Shown one piece after another: positions 17,029 to 26,002 of a stretch of 64,000 bases of DNA. A program made the translations under genes and the position numbers. Every line of letters starts with the position of its first letter. Positions within the stretch are counted from its first letter, which is position 1. The notes under the pieces are model-generated. The model had not been told where the DNA came from. It saw only the letters and a list, made by a program, of their open reading frames with translations, and searched no databases. The stretch comes from Bacteroidales bacterium (GTDB lineage Bacteria; Bacteroidota; Bacteroidia; Bacteroidales; UBA932): NCBI GenBank assembly GCA_017634595.1, contig JAGBNC010000019.1:1-64000 (forward strand), read 5' to 3'.

Positions 17029-18135
17029 TTGAAACGTACAATTTACTTGCTCTTAACCGTCGTTTTGACGTGTTTGTCAGCATCGGCACAGACCCTGCGC
17101 CTGGCAACTGTCTGCATCGATCCCGGTCACGGGGGGACTGACCCGGGTGCCGTTAGCAAAGATAAGAAGTCATACGAGAAATCTTTCACTCTCGACATCG
17201 CCAAACGTCTTGCCGGCAAGATTTCCGCTGCTTATCCAGATGTGAATGTGGTCCTAACCAGGGATTCTGACAGGTCTCTTGCCGTGGGCGACCGGGCTGT
17301 TATAGCCAACAAGGCTGGTGCAGACCTGTTTATCTCCATCCACATCAATTCCGCAGAGAGGACCGGCCCCAACGGCTATTCTGTGCATGTGCTCGGCAAG
17401 TCTTCCAATAAGAACAGGGATCTTTTTGCATACAATCTTGATGTGTGCAAACGGGAGAATTCAGTTATCTTGCTCGAAGATGATTATACAACTAAGTATC
17501 AGGGCTTTGACCCTTCTGATCCCGAGTCTTTCATATTCCTTAACTTGATGCAGAATGCCAATCTTGAGCAGAGTCTGTTGTTTGCACAATTGGTGTCCGA
17601 CAATCTTAAAGGGGGCCCAATTGCGGCCAACCGGGGGATATGGCAGGATCCTTTCCTTGTGTTGTGGCGTACGGCCATGCCTGCAGTTCTGGTCGAACTA
17701 GGCTTCATCTCGAACAGTACCGACCTTACAGCCCTCAAGAGCCAGTCTGACAGGGATAAACTTGCTACGCGCCTGTTCAAGGCTTTCAAGGAGTACAAGT
17801 CCAAGTATGATGACAGTCTTGCCCTTGATGTGGAAGTTCAGCCAGCGGAAGAGGCGGCTAAGCCGGAGATGCAGCAGGAGATTGCTGTTGAGGAGGGTGT
17901 GTCGGTTGAATATGGAATACAGATTTTCGCCGGAGCCAGGCTTCTGGACAAGAAAGATAGGTCATTCATGGGGTATACCCCCCGAATTGTCAAGTCCGGC
18001 CGTTTATATAAATATGTTATTGGTGTGGAACCGACCCTGGCCGGGGCGAAGAAGCATCTTACTGAAATCAGAAAAAAGTATCCGGATTCTTTCGTTGTTA
18101 AAATTGATGGCGAAAGGCTGTCAGTAGTGAAATAG
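17029..18135 (+). CDS. N-acetylmuramoyl-L-alanine amidase with C-terminal SPOR-like domain
   Basis: A 368 aa secreted cell-wall hydrolase that cuts the amide bond between MurNAc and the stem peptide. It starts at a TTG, has a signal peptide (1-20, ending SASA), and an Amidase_3 domain with zinc ligands His34 (DPGHGG), Glu50 and His105 (SIHINS) and catalytic Glu223 (LVELGFIS). After a Glu/Ala-rich linker (about 275-300) the last 70 residues (from YGIQIFAG) resemble a SPOR domain, which binds denuded septal glycan, so a role in daughter-cell separation is likely. The start follows a good -7 box. Confidence 0.93.
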   Translation: MKRTIYLLLTVVLTCLSASAQTLRLATVCIDPGHGGTDPGAVSKDKKSYEKSFTLDIAKRLAGKISAAYPDVNVVLTRDSDRSLAVGDRAVIANKAGADLFISIHINSAERTGPNGYSVHVLGKSSNKNRDLFAYNLDVCKRENSVILLEDDYTTKYQGFDPSDPESFIFLNLMQNANLEQSLLFAQLVSDNLKGGPIAANRGIWQDPFLVLWRTAMPAVLVELGFISNSTDLTALKSQSDRDKLATRLFKAFKEYKSKYDDSLALDVEVQPAEEAAKPEMQQEIAVEEGVSVEYGIQIFAGARLLDKKDRSFMGYTPRIVKSGRLYKYVIGVEPTLAGAKKHLTEIRKKYPDSFVVKIDGERLSVVK

Positions 18136-18434
18136 CGAATAATCCGGAATTGGATTTTCCTCGCGTGTACCGATTTCTGATAATGCTTTTTGTGGAAATG
18201 CTTAATTTTTAGTTTTTTAAAATTATAACTATCGTCTATACTATATAATTAAGATTTTACTTTGTTTGTAACTTGCTGATTTACAACCTTTTATAAAAAG
18301 GAGGTTTTGGCGTTTCGCCCCTTATTATTTAGTGCTTATAATTTAAAAAAACAATAGCTTTAATATTTTTTTTTCACTTTTTTTTCAACCAATTTTGCAA
18401 TCGCGATTCGCCTTTCGGGGCAGTCGCATTTCTT
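18136..18434. other. AT-rich intergenic region upstream of dnaA, possible origin region
   Basis: This 299 bp gap is strikingly AT-rich with A and T runs. It contains a small perfect hairpin CCTTTT-ATA-AAAAGG at about 18288-18302 and a 4 bp GGCG/CGCC stem just after. One DnaA-box-like site (TGTGGAAAT, 7 of 9 against TGTGGATAA) is near 18191. Gene direction switches from mostly minus to mostly plus close by. These fit an origin or a dnaA regulatory region, but a cluster of good DnaA boxes is absent, so origin function is only a possibility. Confidence 0.3.
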
Positions 18435-19859
18435 ATGAACGAGAACGACAGACATATAAGTATCTGGAACCATTTCCTGCAGATTGTGGAGCAGATTGTA
18501 GAGCCTCAAAAGTTCGCAACCTGGTTCCGCCCTGTCCGTCCTGTCTCTATGGTGGATTCTACCCTTACCGTGGAGGTACCGTCGGATTTCTTCAGGGAGT
18601 ATCTTGAAGCTACTTATCTGGATGTCATCAAGAAGACCCTCAAGAGGGTGATCGGAGCGGATGCAAAACTTGTTTATCTTGTGAGAGCCGTCAGCGGGCA
18701 GCCAGCCATAGCAGTACCTGCCGCCCCGGCTGTCACCCCAATCAACAGAGAAGTGAGCGTTAACATCAATCCCTCCGGGAACCCCAATCCTTTTGTGTAC
18801 CCCGGACTTAGAAAGATTCAGATCAATCCGAAGTTGAATCCTGTTTACTGTTTCGCCAATTTTATTGTGGGCGAGTGTAACAAGATGGGTTATACAGCAG
18901 GGTCTGCGATTTCCGCCGCTCCCGGCAAAACTTCTTTCAATCCGCTGTTTATTTTTGGCGGCCCTGGCCTTGGCAAGACTCATCTGGCTCAGGCCATAGG
19001 AATAGCTATTCATGAGAAGTTTCCTGAACTCATAGTATTATATGTAAACGGCCATGAGTTCAAGACCCAATACATGGATGCCGTAAATGTCCGCAACAAA
19101 CTAACGGACTTCCTCGGCTTCTACAAAAAGATTGACGTGTTGATAGTGGACGATATCCAGGACCTTCAGGGCCCCGGTACGCAGAATGCTTTCTTCAACA
19201 TTTTCAATCATTTGCATCAGACAGGGAAGCAGCTCATCTTTACCTCTGACCGTCCTCCGGTGGACCTGCAGAATTTTGAAGACAGGCTTCTGTCCCGTTT
19301 CAAGTGGGGACTCTCGGTGGAGTTGCTTCATCCTGACTACAACACCCGTCTTCACATGCTCCGTTCACTTTGTCAGAGGGAAGGCGTGAGCATAGGGGAT
19401 GATGTGCTGGAGTATCTGGCGTCACGCATCAAGACCAACTTCCGTGAGCTTGAGGGAGCATTCCTTTCCGTAATGGCTTATGCCACTGCGATGCATGCCG
19501 AGAATTCAGTGGAGCTTGCCGCCCAGGTCACGGAGAAGATTGTCAACTCTTCTGTGCGGGAGCTCAGCATAAGTGCTGTTCAGTCTGCGGTTTGCGATTA
19601 TTTCAATATCACTCCCGAGGAGCTCTTGTCCAAATCCCGCAAGCGCCAGATCCTGCAGGCGCGCCAGATTTCGATGTATCTTTGCCGCAGTTTGATAAGC
19701 AATTGCTCGCTGTCAACTATTGGAGCCCAGACCGGCGGTAAGGACCACGCTACCGTGCTTCATTCTTGCAATATCGTAGCGGACCTTATGGCCACCGATC
19801 GCGTGTTCAAGAAATATGTTTCCGACCTGGAGGCAAAACTCCTTCCGGCGGAAGCTTAA
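18435..19859 (+). CDS. dnaA: chromosomal replication initiator DnaA
   Basis: A 474 aa DnaA, the AAA+ protein that opens the replication origin. Domain I is at 1-90 (helicase-loading), a short variable linker runs to about 125, and domain III holds Walker A GGPGLGKT at 175-182 and Walker B IVDDIQ at 237-242. Domain IV ends with the DnaA-box recognition signature GGKDHATVLHS near 438-448. The ATG at 18435 gives the usual N-terminus. It lies between the amidase gene and pepD on the same strand. Confidence 0.98.
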   Translation: MNENDRHISIWNHFLQIVEQIVEPQKFATWFRPVRPVSMVDSTLTVEVPSDFFREYLEATYLDVIKKTLKRVIGADAKLVYLVRAVSGQPAIAVPAAPAVTPINREVSVNINPSGNPNPFVYPGLRKIQINPKLNPVYCFANFIVGECNKMGYTAGSAISAAPGKTSFNPLFIFGGPGLGKTHLAQAIGIAIHEKFPELIVLYVNGHEFKTQYMDAVNVRNKLTDFLGFYKKIDVLIVDDIQDLQGPGTQNAFFNIFNHLHQTGKQLIFTSDRPPVDLQNFEDRLLSRFKWGLSVELLHPDYNTRLHMLRSLCQREGVSIGDDVLEYLASRIKTNFRELEGAFLSVMAYATAMHAENSVELAAQVTEKIVNSSVRELSISAVQSAVCDYFNITPEELLSKSRKRQILQARQISMYLCRSLISNCSLSTIGAQTGGKDHATVLHSCNIVADLMATDRVFKKYVSDLEAKLLPAEA

Positions 19860-19879
19860 CCACTATAATCTATAACAAT

Positions 19880-21301
19880 ATGGAAACAGCAAGAGTTCTT
19901 GATATTTTCAAGGAGATTACCCGTATCCCCCGTGAATCAGGCCACGAAGGCCCCATTACTGACTGGCTTTGCAAGTGGGCCCAGGAGCATTCGCTCGCGT
20001 TCAAAAGAGATTCCACAGGCAATGTGCTCATCATCAGGGATGCGGCTCCGGGCAAAGAATCCGTCCCTACCATAGTTCTGCAGGCTCATCAAGATATGGT
20101 CTGCGAAAAGGTGGCTGGATTCAAATTCGACTTCAGTAAAGATCCAATTCCCTATGTGATAAAAGATGGATGGATGATAGCGGAGAATACGACTCTCGGT
20201 GCAGACGACGGAATTGGAATCGCTGCCTGCCTTGCTTTGCTCGAGGACTCTGCTCCCACGGGGCGGTTGGAGTGCCTGTTCACTATCTCTGAAGAGACGG
20301 GGATGGATGGGGCTGAGGCACTGGAGCCCGGATTCTTCGACGGTAAGACCTTGATCAACCTTGACTCAGAAGACGAAGGACAGCTTTTTATCGGCTGCGC
20401 CGGCGGATTGAACACCAATATAAAGTTCAGCGTTCGCAGGACAGCGCCCATTAGTGGTTTCAAAACGCTGCAGTGCACTATTTCCGGCGGTATCGGCGGA
20501 CATAGCGGCGACGATATCAACAAGGGCAGGGCTAACACCGTCCAGCTGATGGCCCGTTTCCTTTACAGCCAGCTGGGCGAAGGATTCCGCCTTGTCAGCA
20601 TCGACGGTGGCGGCAAGCCCAATGCCATTGCGCGTGAGTGCCAGGCAGTGGTCTCAGTTGCTGATCCTGCTGCATTCAAGAAGGCTTTCTCTGCCTTTGC
20701 TTCCGACGTCAAAGATGAGTTCCACACCACCGACCCTTCGCTGAGCTTCGAATGTGCAGCCGTCAAGCCGGCTCTGGAGCCGCTTGGGCGGAAGGCCGGC
20801 GAGAGGATAGTGACGTCGCTTTTTGCTTCGCCTCATGGAGTGTATGCCATGAGCCAGGACATAGCTGATCTGGTCCAGACATCTACGAACCTTGCAAGTG
20901 TGCGCACTTCCAAGGGACAGGTTGAAATCGTCACCAGCCAGCGCAGCGCCGCCCAGAGCGAGCGCAGGGCCATGGCCGCCAAGGTCAGAGCCAACTTCGA
21001 AGGCGCCGGCGCTAAAGTACGCCACATGTATGAGTATCCCGGCTGGAATCCCAACGTTCACTCCAAGATTCTCAAATATACCGTTGACGCATATCGCCGG
21101 CTCTTCAATACAGAACCTGAGGTCAAAGCAATACATGCCGGACTTGAGTGCGGACTCTTCTTGCAGAAGTTCCCGGGGCTTGACATGATATCGTTCGGTC
21201 CGACCCTCCGCGGAGTGCATGCTCCTGGGGAGAAACTGGAACTTGCTTCCATGGACAAGTTTGTTGCTCTGCTTGACGAAGTAGTAAGAAAATTCGAATA
21301 G
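19880..21301 (+). CDS. pepD: cytosol non-specific dipeptidase (aminoacyl-histidine dipeptidase), M20 family
   Basis: A 473 aa zinc dipeptidase of the PepD/carnosinase type. Metal and catalytic residues are visible: His70 and Asp72 in LQAHQDM, Asp109 in LGADDGIG, and Glu138/Glu139 in ISEETGMDG, with the lid region GGHSGDDINKGRAN around 210. The frame is open upstream into dnaA, but the ATG at 19880 (METARVLDIF) begins where the family begins and is 20 bp past the dnaA stop. It serves cytoplasmic peptide turnover. Confidence 0.95.
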   Translation: METARVLDIFKEITRIPRESGHEGPITDWLCKWAQEHSLAFKRDSTGNVLIIRDAAPGKESVPTIVLQAHQDMVCEKVAGFKFDFSKDPIPYVIKDGWMIAENTTLGADDGIGIAACLALLEDSAPTGRLECLFTISEETGMDGAEALEPGFFDGKTLINLDSEDEGQLFIGCAGGLNTNIKFSVRRTAPISGFKTLQCTISGGIGGHSGDDINKGRANTVQLMARFLYSQLGEGFRLVSIDGGGKPNAIARECQAVVSVADPAAFKKAFSAFASDVKDEFHTTDPSLSFECAAVKPALEPLGRKAGERIVTSLFASPHGVYAMSQDIADLVQTSTNLASVRTSKGQVEIVTSQRSAAQSERRAMAAKVRANFEGAGAKVRHMYEYPGWNPNVHSKILKYTVDAYRRLFNTEPEVKAIHAGLECGLFLQKFPGLDMISFGPTLRGVHAPGEKLELASMDKFVALLDEVVRKFE

Positions 21302-21303
21302 TT

Positions 21304-21948
21304 ATGCTGGTTGCTCCGTCACTTCTTGCCGCCGACTTTATGGATCTGCGCTCTGCCGTTGAGATGCTCAACAGCGGTGCGGATTGGATACATCTGGATG
21401 TTATGGATGGGACCTTTGTTCCCAACATTTCATTTGGCTTCAGTGTGATCGATCCTCTGTCGAAGCTGGCCGCCAAGCCCATGGATACTCACCTTATGGT
21501 GGTGCATCCCGAGCGTTGGTTCGAAAGGCTGGCGGGGGACGGTGTCGAATGTGTGAGCTTCCATCTGGAGGCTGCGGGGCGCAGGACCTCTTCCAATATT
21601 GAGCTATTGCATAGCCTGGGCTTGAAGGCTGGCGTGGCCATCAATCCCGATGTGCCGGTGCAAAAGCTTTTCCCTTACATAGGGAAAGCAGATTACTTTT
21701 TGATTATGAGCGTGTTCGCCGGATTTGGCGGACAGAAATTCATACCAGACAGTCTTGACCGTATAGCCACGCTCCGTTCGGAAATCGTGCGCCGCGGGCA
21801 CAAGGCTTTGATAGAGGTGGACGGCGGAGTCGGTCCCGGCAATGCCGCCGCTCTCAGGCAGGCAGGAGCAGATGTACTTGTGGCGGGAAGTTCAGTGTTT
21901 AATACTGAAGATCCTTGCGCCGCTATCGAACTTCTTCGTCGAGCCTGA
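21304..21948 (+). CDS. rpe: ribulose-phosphate 3-epimerase
   Basis: Rpe interconverts ribulose-5-P and xylulose-5-P in the pentose phosphate pathway. The 214 aa TIM barrel starts MLVAPSLLAADF and shows the metal and catalytic stretches DWIHLDVMDGTFVPN, DTHLMV and EVDGGVGPGNA. It is 2 bp after pepD, so probably co-transcribed, and its 3' end overlaps the convergent birA by 26 bp. Confidence 0.96.
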   Translation: MLVAPSLLAADFMDLRSAVEMLNSGADWIHLDVMDGTFVPNISFGFSVIDPLSKLAAKPMDTHLMVVHPERWFERLAGDGVECVSFHLEAAGRRTSSNIELLHSLGLKAGVAINPDVPVQKLFPYIGKADYFLIMSVFAGFGGQKFIPDSLDRIATLRSEIVRRGHKALIEVDGGVGPGNAAALRQAGADVLVAGSSVFNTEDPCAAIELLRRA

Positions 21949-22543
21949 AAAGATACTTTTCAAATTCTTCTTGCAGTTGTAATCTGCCGTTGGTTGTGTC
22001 CACTTGGGCGAAACGGCGGCAGATTTTTTCTGTAAGTTGCTCCAGTTCGGGCTCTAAATCATATCTCTTGCCCGTGAGTTGCTTGAGGCTTACTGGATTT
22101 GGAAGGTCTTCGGGCCAATTCTCTTCGTTTATATTGAGCCCTATGCCTATGATGCTGTGGGATACCCGCTTACCATCAAGGATGTTCTCTATGAGAATGC
22201 CGCATATCTTTTGGTCTCCCACCCATATATCATTGGGCCACTTGATGCGGGCCGTAACTCCCTTTGACAGGAGATAGTCTCTTATGCCAAGCGTGGTGGC
22301 GCAAGTGATGAGAAGGATGTCTGACGTCGCCAGGTCATCAGGTTTGTACAACAAGCTGAATGTCAAGTTCAGACCGGGAGTGGTAAACCAGGTGTGAGTG
22401 CCTTGTCCGCGCCCTGCAGTTTGCTCCCGGGCAGCGATAACTGACAAATTGTCATACTGATCAATATGCTCCCGCAGTGTCCTGTTGGTGGATTCGGCTG
22501 TTTCGAGCCAGAATATCTTATATGAACTTTGGCTTGGTTTCAT
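21923..22543 (-). CDS. birA: biotin--[acetyl-CoA-carboxylase] ligase
   Basis: BirA activates biotin and attaches it to the carboxyl carrier protein. The visible motifs are ESTNRTL, the biotinoyl-AMP loop GRGQGTHTW, and KWPNDIWVGDQKICGILIE. At about 206 aa it lacks the N-terminal DNA-binding domain of the E. coli type, so it is enzyme only. I start at ATG 22543 (MKPSQSS); an earlier in-frame ATG at 22594 would run through the divergent ftsH promoter. Confidence 0.93.
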   Translation of the reverse strand: MKPSQSSYKIFWLETAESTNRTLREHIDQYDNLSVIAAREQTAGRGQGTHTWFTTPGLNLTFSLLYKPDDLATSDILLITCATTLGIRDYLLSKGVTARIKWPNDIWVGDQKICGILIENILDGKRVSHSIIGIGLNINEENWPEDLPNPVSLKQLTGKRYDLEPELEQLTEKICRRFAQVDTTNGRLQLQEEFEKYLFRLDEEVR

Positions 22544-22559
22544 TTTTGTTGTATATTTG
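22528..22559 (+). promoter_or_regulatory. promoter for ftsH-cdsA-psd
   Basis: A -33 TTTG (22528-22531) and a -7 TATATTTG (22552-22559) are spaced 20 bp apart, an excellent match to the Bacteroidota consensus. The ftsH ATG follows 20 bp downstream. Confidence 0.65.
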
Positions 22560-22564
22560 CGCTG

Positions 22565-22595
22565 CAAAAGTATTACAAAATGCCTGAAAAACAAA
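22565..22595 (-). promoter_or_regulatory. promoter for birA
   Basis: On the minus strand a -33 TTTG (22592-22595) and a -7 TACTTTTG (22565-22572) are spaced 19 bp. The -33 box lies inside the ftsH coding start, so the two divergent promoters interlock and may compete for polymerase. Confidence 0.6.
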
Positions 22596-24529
22596 ACAAA
22601 GATAAGAAGCCTAAAATAAGGATTGTCCGCATAAACCTAAGTTGGATCTTTTATTTGTTGCTCATAGTCAGTATCGGCTGGATGCTCATGAGCAACCGTT
22701 CTATGCCCGAAAAAATAGAGTGGGCCCAGGTCGAAGAAATGATTCAGAGTGGTGATGTCAAGGAGGTCAAGTACACCCGCAATGATTTTAAGGGCACTGT
22801 GTCTCTTCGTCCCGAGGCAGTTCAGAAGTATGCCAAGCTTTTCCCTGGCGGAGTTCCTCCCAAGAGCTCACCCCATTTCTTTTTCTTGACTTCTACCAAA
22901 TTTGATCCCGAGACGTCTTTCTCCCAGCTCAATGAAAACCTGGCCCCGGAGGCCCAGGTGAAGTTGGTAATCGAAAATAATGAGAATATCTGGCGCGGTC
23001 TTCTGGAGTGGATTCCTATGATTGTGCTGATAGTCCTGTGGATCTTCATGATGCGCGGAATGGCGCGCAATATGGGCGGCGGCCCCGGCGGTGCAGGCGG
23101 AATGAACCCGTTCAACGTAGGGAAAGCCAACGGCAAGCTTGCCGACAAGGATAAAGTCAAAGTCACCTTTAAAGATGTTGCCGGACTATATGGCGCGAAG
23201 GAAGAAGTTATGGAGATTGTGGATTTCCTCCGCAACCCTATGAAATACACTTCTTTGGGAGGCAAAATCCCCAAGGGCGCTCTTCTGGTTGGCCCTCCCG
23301 GTACCGGTAAGACCTTGCTCGCCAAGGCTGTAGCAGGGGAGGCAGATGTTCCATTCTTCAGCATAAGCGGCTCCGACTTCGTGGAGATGTTTGTCGGCGT
23401 GGGTGCTTCCAGGGTGCGCGATCTGTTTGCTCAGGCTAAAGAAAAGGCTCCTTGTATCGTGTTCATTGACGAGATTGATGCAGTGGGCCGTGCCCGTGGC
23501 AAGAATGTCGGCTTCTCCAGCAACGACGAAAGGGAAAATACACTTAACCAGCTGCTTACCGAGATGGACGGCTTCGGCACCAATTCTGGCGTAATAGTGC
23601 TGGCTGCGACTAACCGTGCCGATATCCTGGACAAGGCTCTTATGAGGGCAGGCCGCTTTGACAGGCAGATACACGTGACTCTTCCTGATCTGAATGAGCG
23701 CAAGGAAATATTCCAGGTGCACCTTAAACCGCTCAAGTTGTCACCTGATTTCGATCTTGATCTTATTGCCAAGAACACTCCCGGCTTCTCCGGAGCAGAT
23801 ATTGCCAATGTTTGCAATGAAGCTGCTCTGACTGCAGCGCGCAGGGGACGTCCCGACGTCAACAACCAGGACTTCTCAGATGCTGTTGACCGCGTGGTCG
23901 GAGGTATTGAACGCAAGAAGACCATTATGTCTCCTCAGGAGAAGCGCTTGACAGCATTCCACGAGGCCGGGCATGCCGTTGCAGGCTGGCTGCTGCCTGG
24001 CTGCGACCCTGTGCTCAAAGTGTCCATCATACCCCGCGGACAGGCGCTTGGCCTTACCTGGAGCCTGCCGGACGAGAAGGTTATGGTGTCTAAGTCCGAT
24101 TTGATGGATGAAATGTGCTGCCTGGTGGGCGGCAGAGTTGCCGAAGAAATTGTAAACGACGGAGTACCTTGCACAGGTGCACTCAACGATTTCGAGCGGA
24201 TGACTAAGATTGCTTATGCAATGGTAAGCTACTATGGCATGAGCACGAAGGTGGGTAATTTGTCGTATTACGATTCTACCGGTGCCGGGTTCGAATTCAA
24301 CAAGCCATACAGTGAGAAGACTGCACAGTTGATTGATGCTGAAGTCAAGGCCATTGTTGATGAGGTGACTTCCAGGACAAGGAAGATTCTGACCGACAAC
24401 TGGGACGGGCTGACCCGTCTGGCTGAGCAGCTTATTGAGAAAGAAGTTATCATGTCTGATGACATTGAGGCAATATTCGGCCCCAAGGCGGGCAAGCACG
24501 GTGAAGAAAGATTGAAGAAGGATGAGTAA
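22580..24529 (+). CDS. ftsH: ATP-dependent zinc metalloprotease FtsH
   Basis: A membrane-bound AAA+ protease that degrades misfolded membrane proteins and short-lived regulators; 649 aa. An N-terminal membrane segment (about 18-37), a periplasmic domain and a second segment (about 150-170, [11 protein letters not shown]) are followed by a Gly-rich linker. Walker A GPPGTGKT, Walker B FIDEID, the second region of homology with [13 protein letters not shown], and the zinc site HEAGH all follow. The ATG at 22580 (MPEKQNK) is preferred to an upstream in-frame ATG at 22529 that lies in the promoter. The stop overlaps the cdsA start. Confidence 0.97.
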   Translation: MPEKQNKDKKPKIRIVRINLSWIFYLLLIVSIGWMLMSNRSMPEKIEWAQVEEMIQSGDVKEVKYTRNDFKGTVSLRPEAVQKYAKLFPGGVPPKSSPHFFFLTSTKFDPETSFSQLNENLAPEAQVKLVIENNENIWRGLLEWIPMIVLIVLWIFMMRGMARNMGGGPGGAGGMNPFNVGKANGKLADKDKVKVTFKDVAGLYGAKEEVMEIVDFLRNPMKYTSLGGKIPKGALLVGPPGTGKTLLAKAVAGEADVPFFSISGSDFVEMFVGVGASRVRDLFAQAKEKAPCIVFIDEIDAVGRARGKNVGFSSNDERENTLNQLLTEMDGFGTNSGVIVLAATNRADILDKALMRAGRFDRQIHVTLPDLNERKEIFQVHLKPLKLSPDFDLDLIAKNTPGFSGADIANVCNEAALTAARRGRPDVNNQDFSDAVDRVVGGIERKKTIMSPQEKRLTAFHEAGHAVAGWLLPGCDPVLKVSIIPRGQALGLTWSLPDEKVMVSKSDLMDEMCCLVGGRVAEEIVNDGVPCTGALNDFERMTKIAYAMVSYYGMSTKVGNLSYYDSTGAGFEFNKPYSEKTAQLIDAEVKAIVDEVTSRTRKILTDNWDGLTRLAEQLIEKEVIMSDDIEAIFGPKAGKHGEERLKKDE

Positions 24530-25352
24530 TTTTCTTGTAAGGACTATATCAGGAATTGTTTTCTTGGCTCTTATGGTCGCCGGTATGGTATTCCATCCGG
24601 TGGCCTTTGGCGTTTTATTCCTGCTGGCTTTGTATGTGTCGATACGCGAGTTTCAGGCCATCACTATGGGTGAACAGTGGAAACTGCAGCAGAAGTTTGC
24701 ATGGCTGGCGGCCTGCGCTGCTTTCATCCTAATGATGTGCCACTGTTTCTACGGGCTTGAACTCAGGTGGCTGTCGCTGGCGCTTTTGCCTCTGTTTGCT
24801 ATAGCTGTGTCTGTGGTTCTTTCTCCGTCCTACGATTCGGTAGAGGTGGTGGCTCTTTCTTATGCTTCAGTACTTTATGTCGGGCTGCCTTTCTGCCTTA
24901 TGCCTCTGATGGTGTCCGGGGACGGTATATTCAGGGGAGCTGTTCTGCTTAATTTCTTCATACTCATCTGGTGTTCAGATGTGGGAGCATATTCGCTGGG
25001 TACGCTCTTAGGTCAGAAGCCGGATTCCAAGAAGCTTGCTCCGGCTATATCTCCCAAGAAATCATGGTGGGGCTTCTGGGGCGGAATCGCAACGGCTGTG
25101 CTAGGTGCCCTTATCCTTTATCTTGTCGGGTGGATGGAGTATCCGCTTGTGCACTGCTTGGTGCTTGGTGCGCTTGTAGCTGTCGCCGGTGTCTGCGGAG
25201 ACTTGTTCGAATCGGTCTGGAAGAGACGCTTCGGGGTCAAAGATTCGGGCAATTGCATCCCCGGCCACGGTGGAATGCTTGACCGTTTTGACAGTTCTTT
25301 GTTTGCAATTCCCACAGTATTTGTATATTTGTGCATATTCGGCCTGCTATGA
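24522..25352 (+). CDS. cdsA: phosphatidate cytidylyltransferase
   Basis: CdsA makes CDP-diacylglycerol from phosphatidate and CTP. The 276 aa protein has about seven to eight membrane segments and the C-terminal family signature, here WKRRFGVKDSGN followed by IPGHGGMLDRFDS. It overlaps ftsH by 8 bp and psd by 4 bp, and with psd forms a phospholipid synthesis pair. Confidence 0.95.
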   Translation: MSNFLVRTISGIVFLALMVAGMVFHPVAFGVLFLLALYVSIREFQAITMGEQWKLQQKFAWLAACAAFILMMCHCFYGLELRWLSLALLPLFAIAVSVVLSPSYDSVEVVALSYASVLYVGLPFCLMPLMVSGDGIFRGAVLLNFFILIWCSDVGAYSLGTLLGQKPDSKKLAPAISPKKSWWGFWGGIATAVLGALILYLVGWMEYPLVHCLVLGALVAVAGVCGDLFESVWKRRFGVKDSGNCIPGHGGMLDRFDSSLFAIPTVFVYLCIFGLL

Positions 25353-26002
25353 GACTGGACAAAAATACATACGGAACTGTATTGCTGGTATATGCTATCA
25401 GTGCTGTTCTTCTTTTTTTACTATTCCGATTTGTCCATATTTGGTGGGTAGTGTGGCCGTTGGCCCTCTTTATACTTTCCGTTTGTGTGTGGCAGACCGC
25501 TTTCCATATGGTGCCTAACCGTGTACCTGCCGGGTCTTCTACGCTGGTCAGCGCTGTTGCCGACGGCAAGATCGTGCACATTGAGAAAGCATACGAAAAG
25601 GATTTTCTGAAGCGTGAGTGCATTATGATATCCATTTATATGGATTTCTGGGATGTTCATGCCAACTTCTGGCCTGTCACCGGCCAGGTGGAGTATTCAC
25701 AGTATCACCCCGGGGAGCATTTTCTGGCGTTCAAGCCAAAAGCTTCGGAAGAAAATGAGCACACTTGTACCTGTATCCGTACACCAGAGGGCAAAGAGGT
25801 TTTCTTCAAACAGCTTGCCGGAGGCTTTGCAAGGCGCATTGTATGCTACGCCCGCGAGGGGATGGATGTGGTCGCAGGACAACAATGCGGGATCATCAAG
25901 TTCGGATCCCGCATCGATATTTTCCTTCCGCTTGATGCGGAAATTATGGTTAAACTCGGAGACACCGTCCGTGCATGTGAGACGGTTGTCGCACGCCTCT
26001 AG
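25349..26002 (+). CDS. psd: phosphatidylserine decarboxylase (short, archaeal/Bacteroidota type)
   Basis: Psd produces phosphatidylethanolamine from phosphatidylserine. The protein is 217 aa, with an N-terminal hydrophobic region (two segments within 10-55) and the C-terminal self-cleavage site KFGSRIDIF, where the Gly-Ser bond is cut to form the pyruvoyl cofactor. The start is the ATG at 25349, overlapping the cdsA stop as ATGA. Its 3' end overlaps the convergent DUF4301 gene by 4 bp. Confidence 0.92.
   Translation: MRLDKNTYGTVLLVYAISAVLLFLLFRFVHIWWVVWPLALFILSVCVWQTAFHMVPNRVPAGSSTLVSAVADGKIVHIEKAYEKDFLKRECIMISIYMDFWDVHANFWPVTGQVEYSQYHPGEHFLAFKPKASEENEHTCTCIRTPEGKEVFFKQLAGGFARRIVCYAREGMDVVAGQQCGIIKFGSRIDIFLPLDAEIMVKLGDTVRACETVVARL

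Noticed and set aside
18360-19013. Minus-strand open frame of 217 codons over dnaA and its leader
   Set aside because: Antisense to the dnaA N-terminal half; no family recognised and its start lies inside dnaA.
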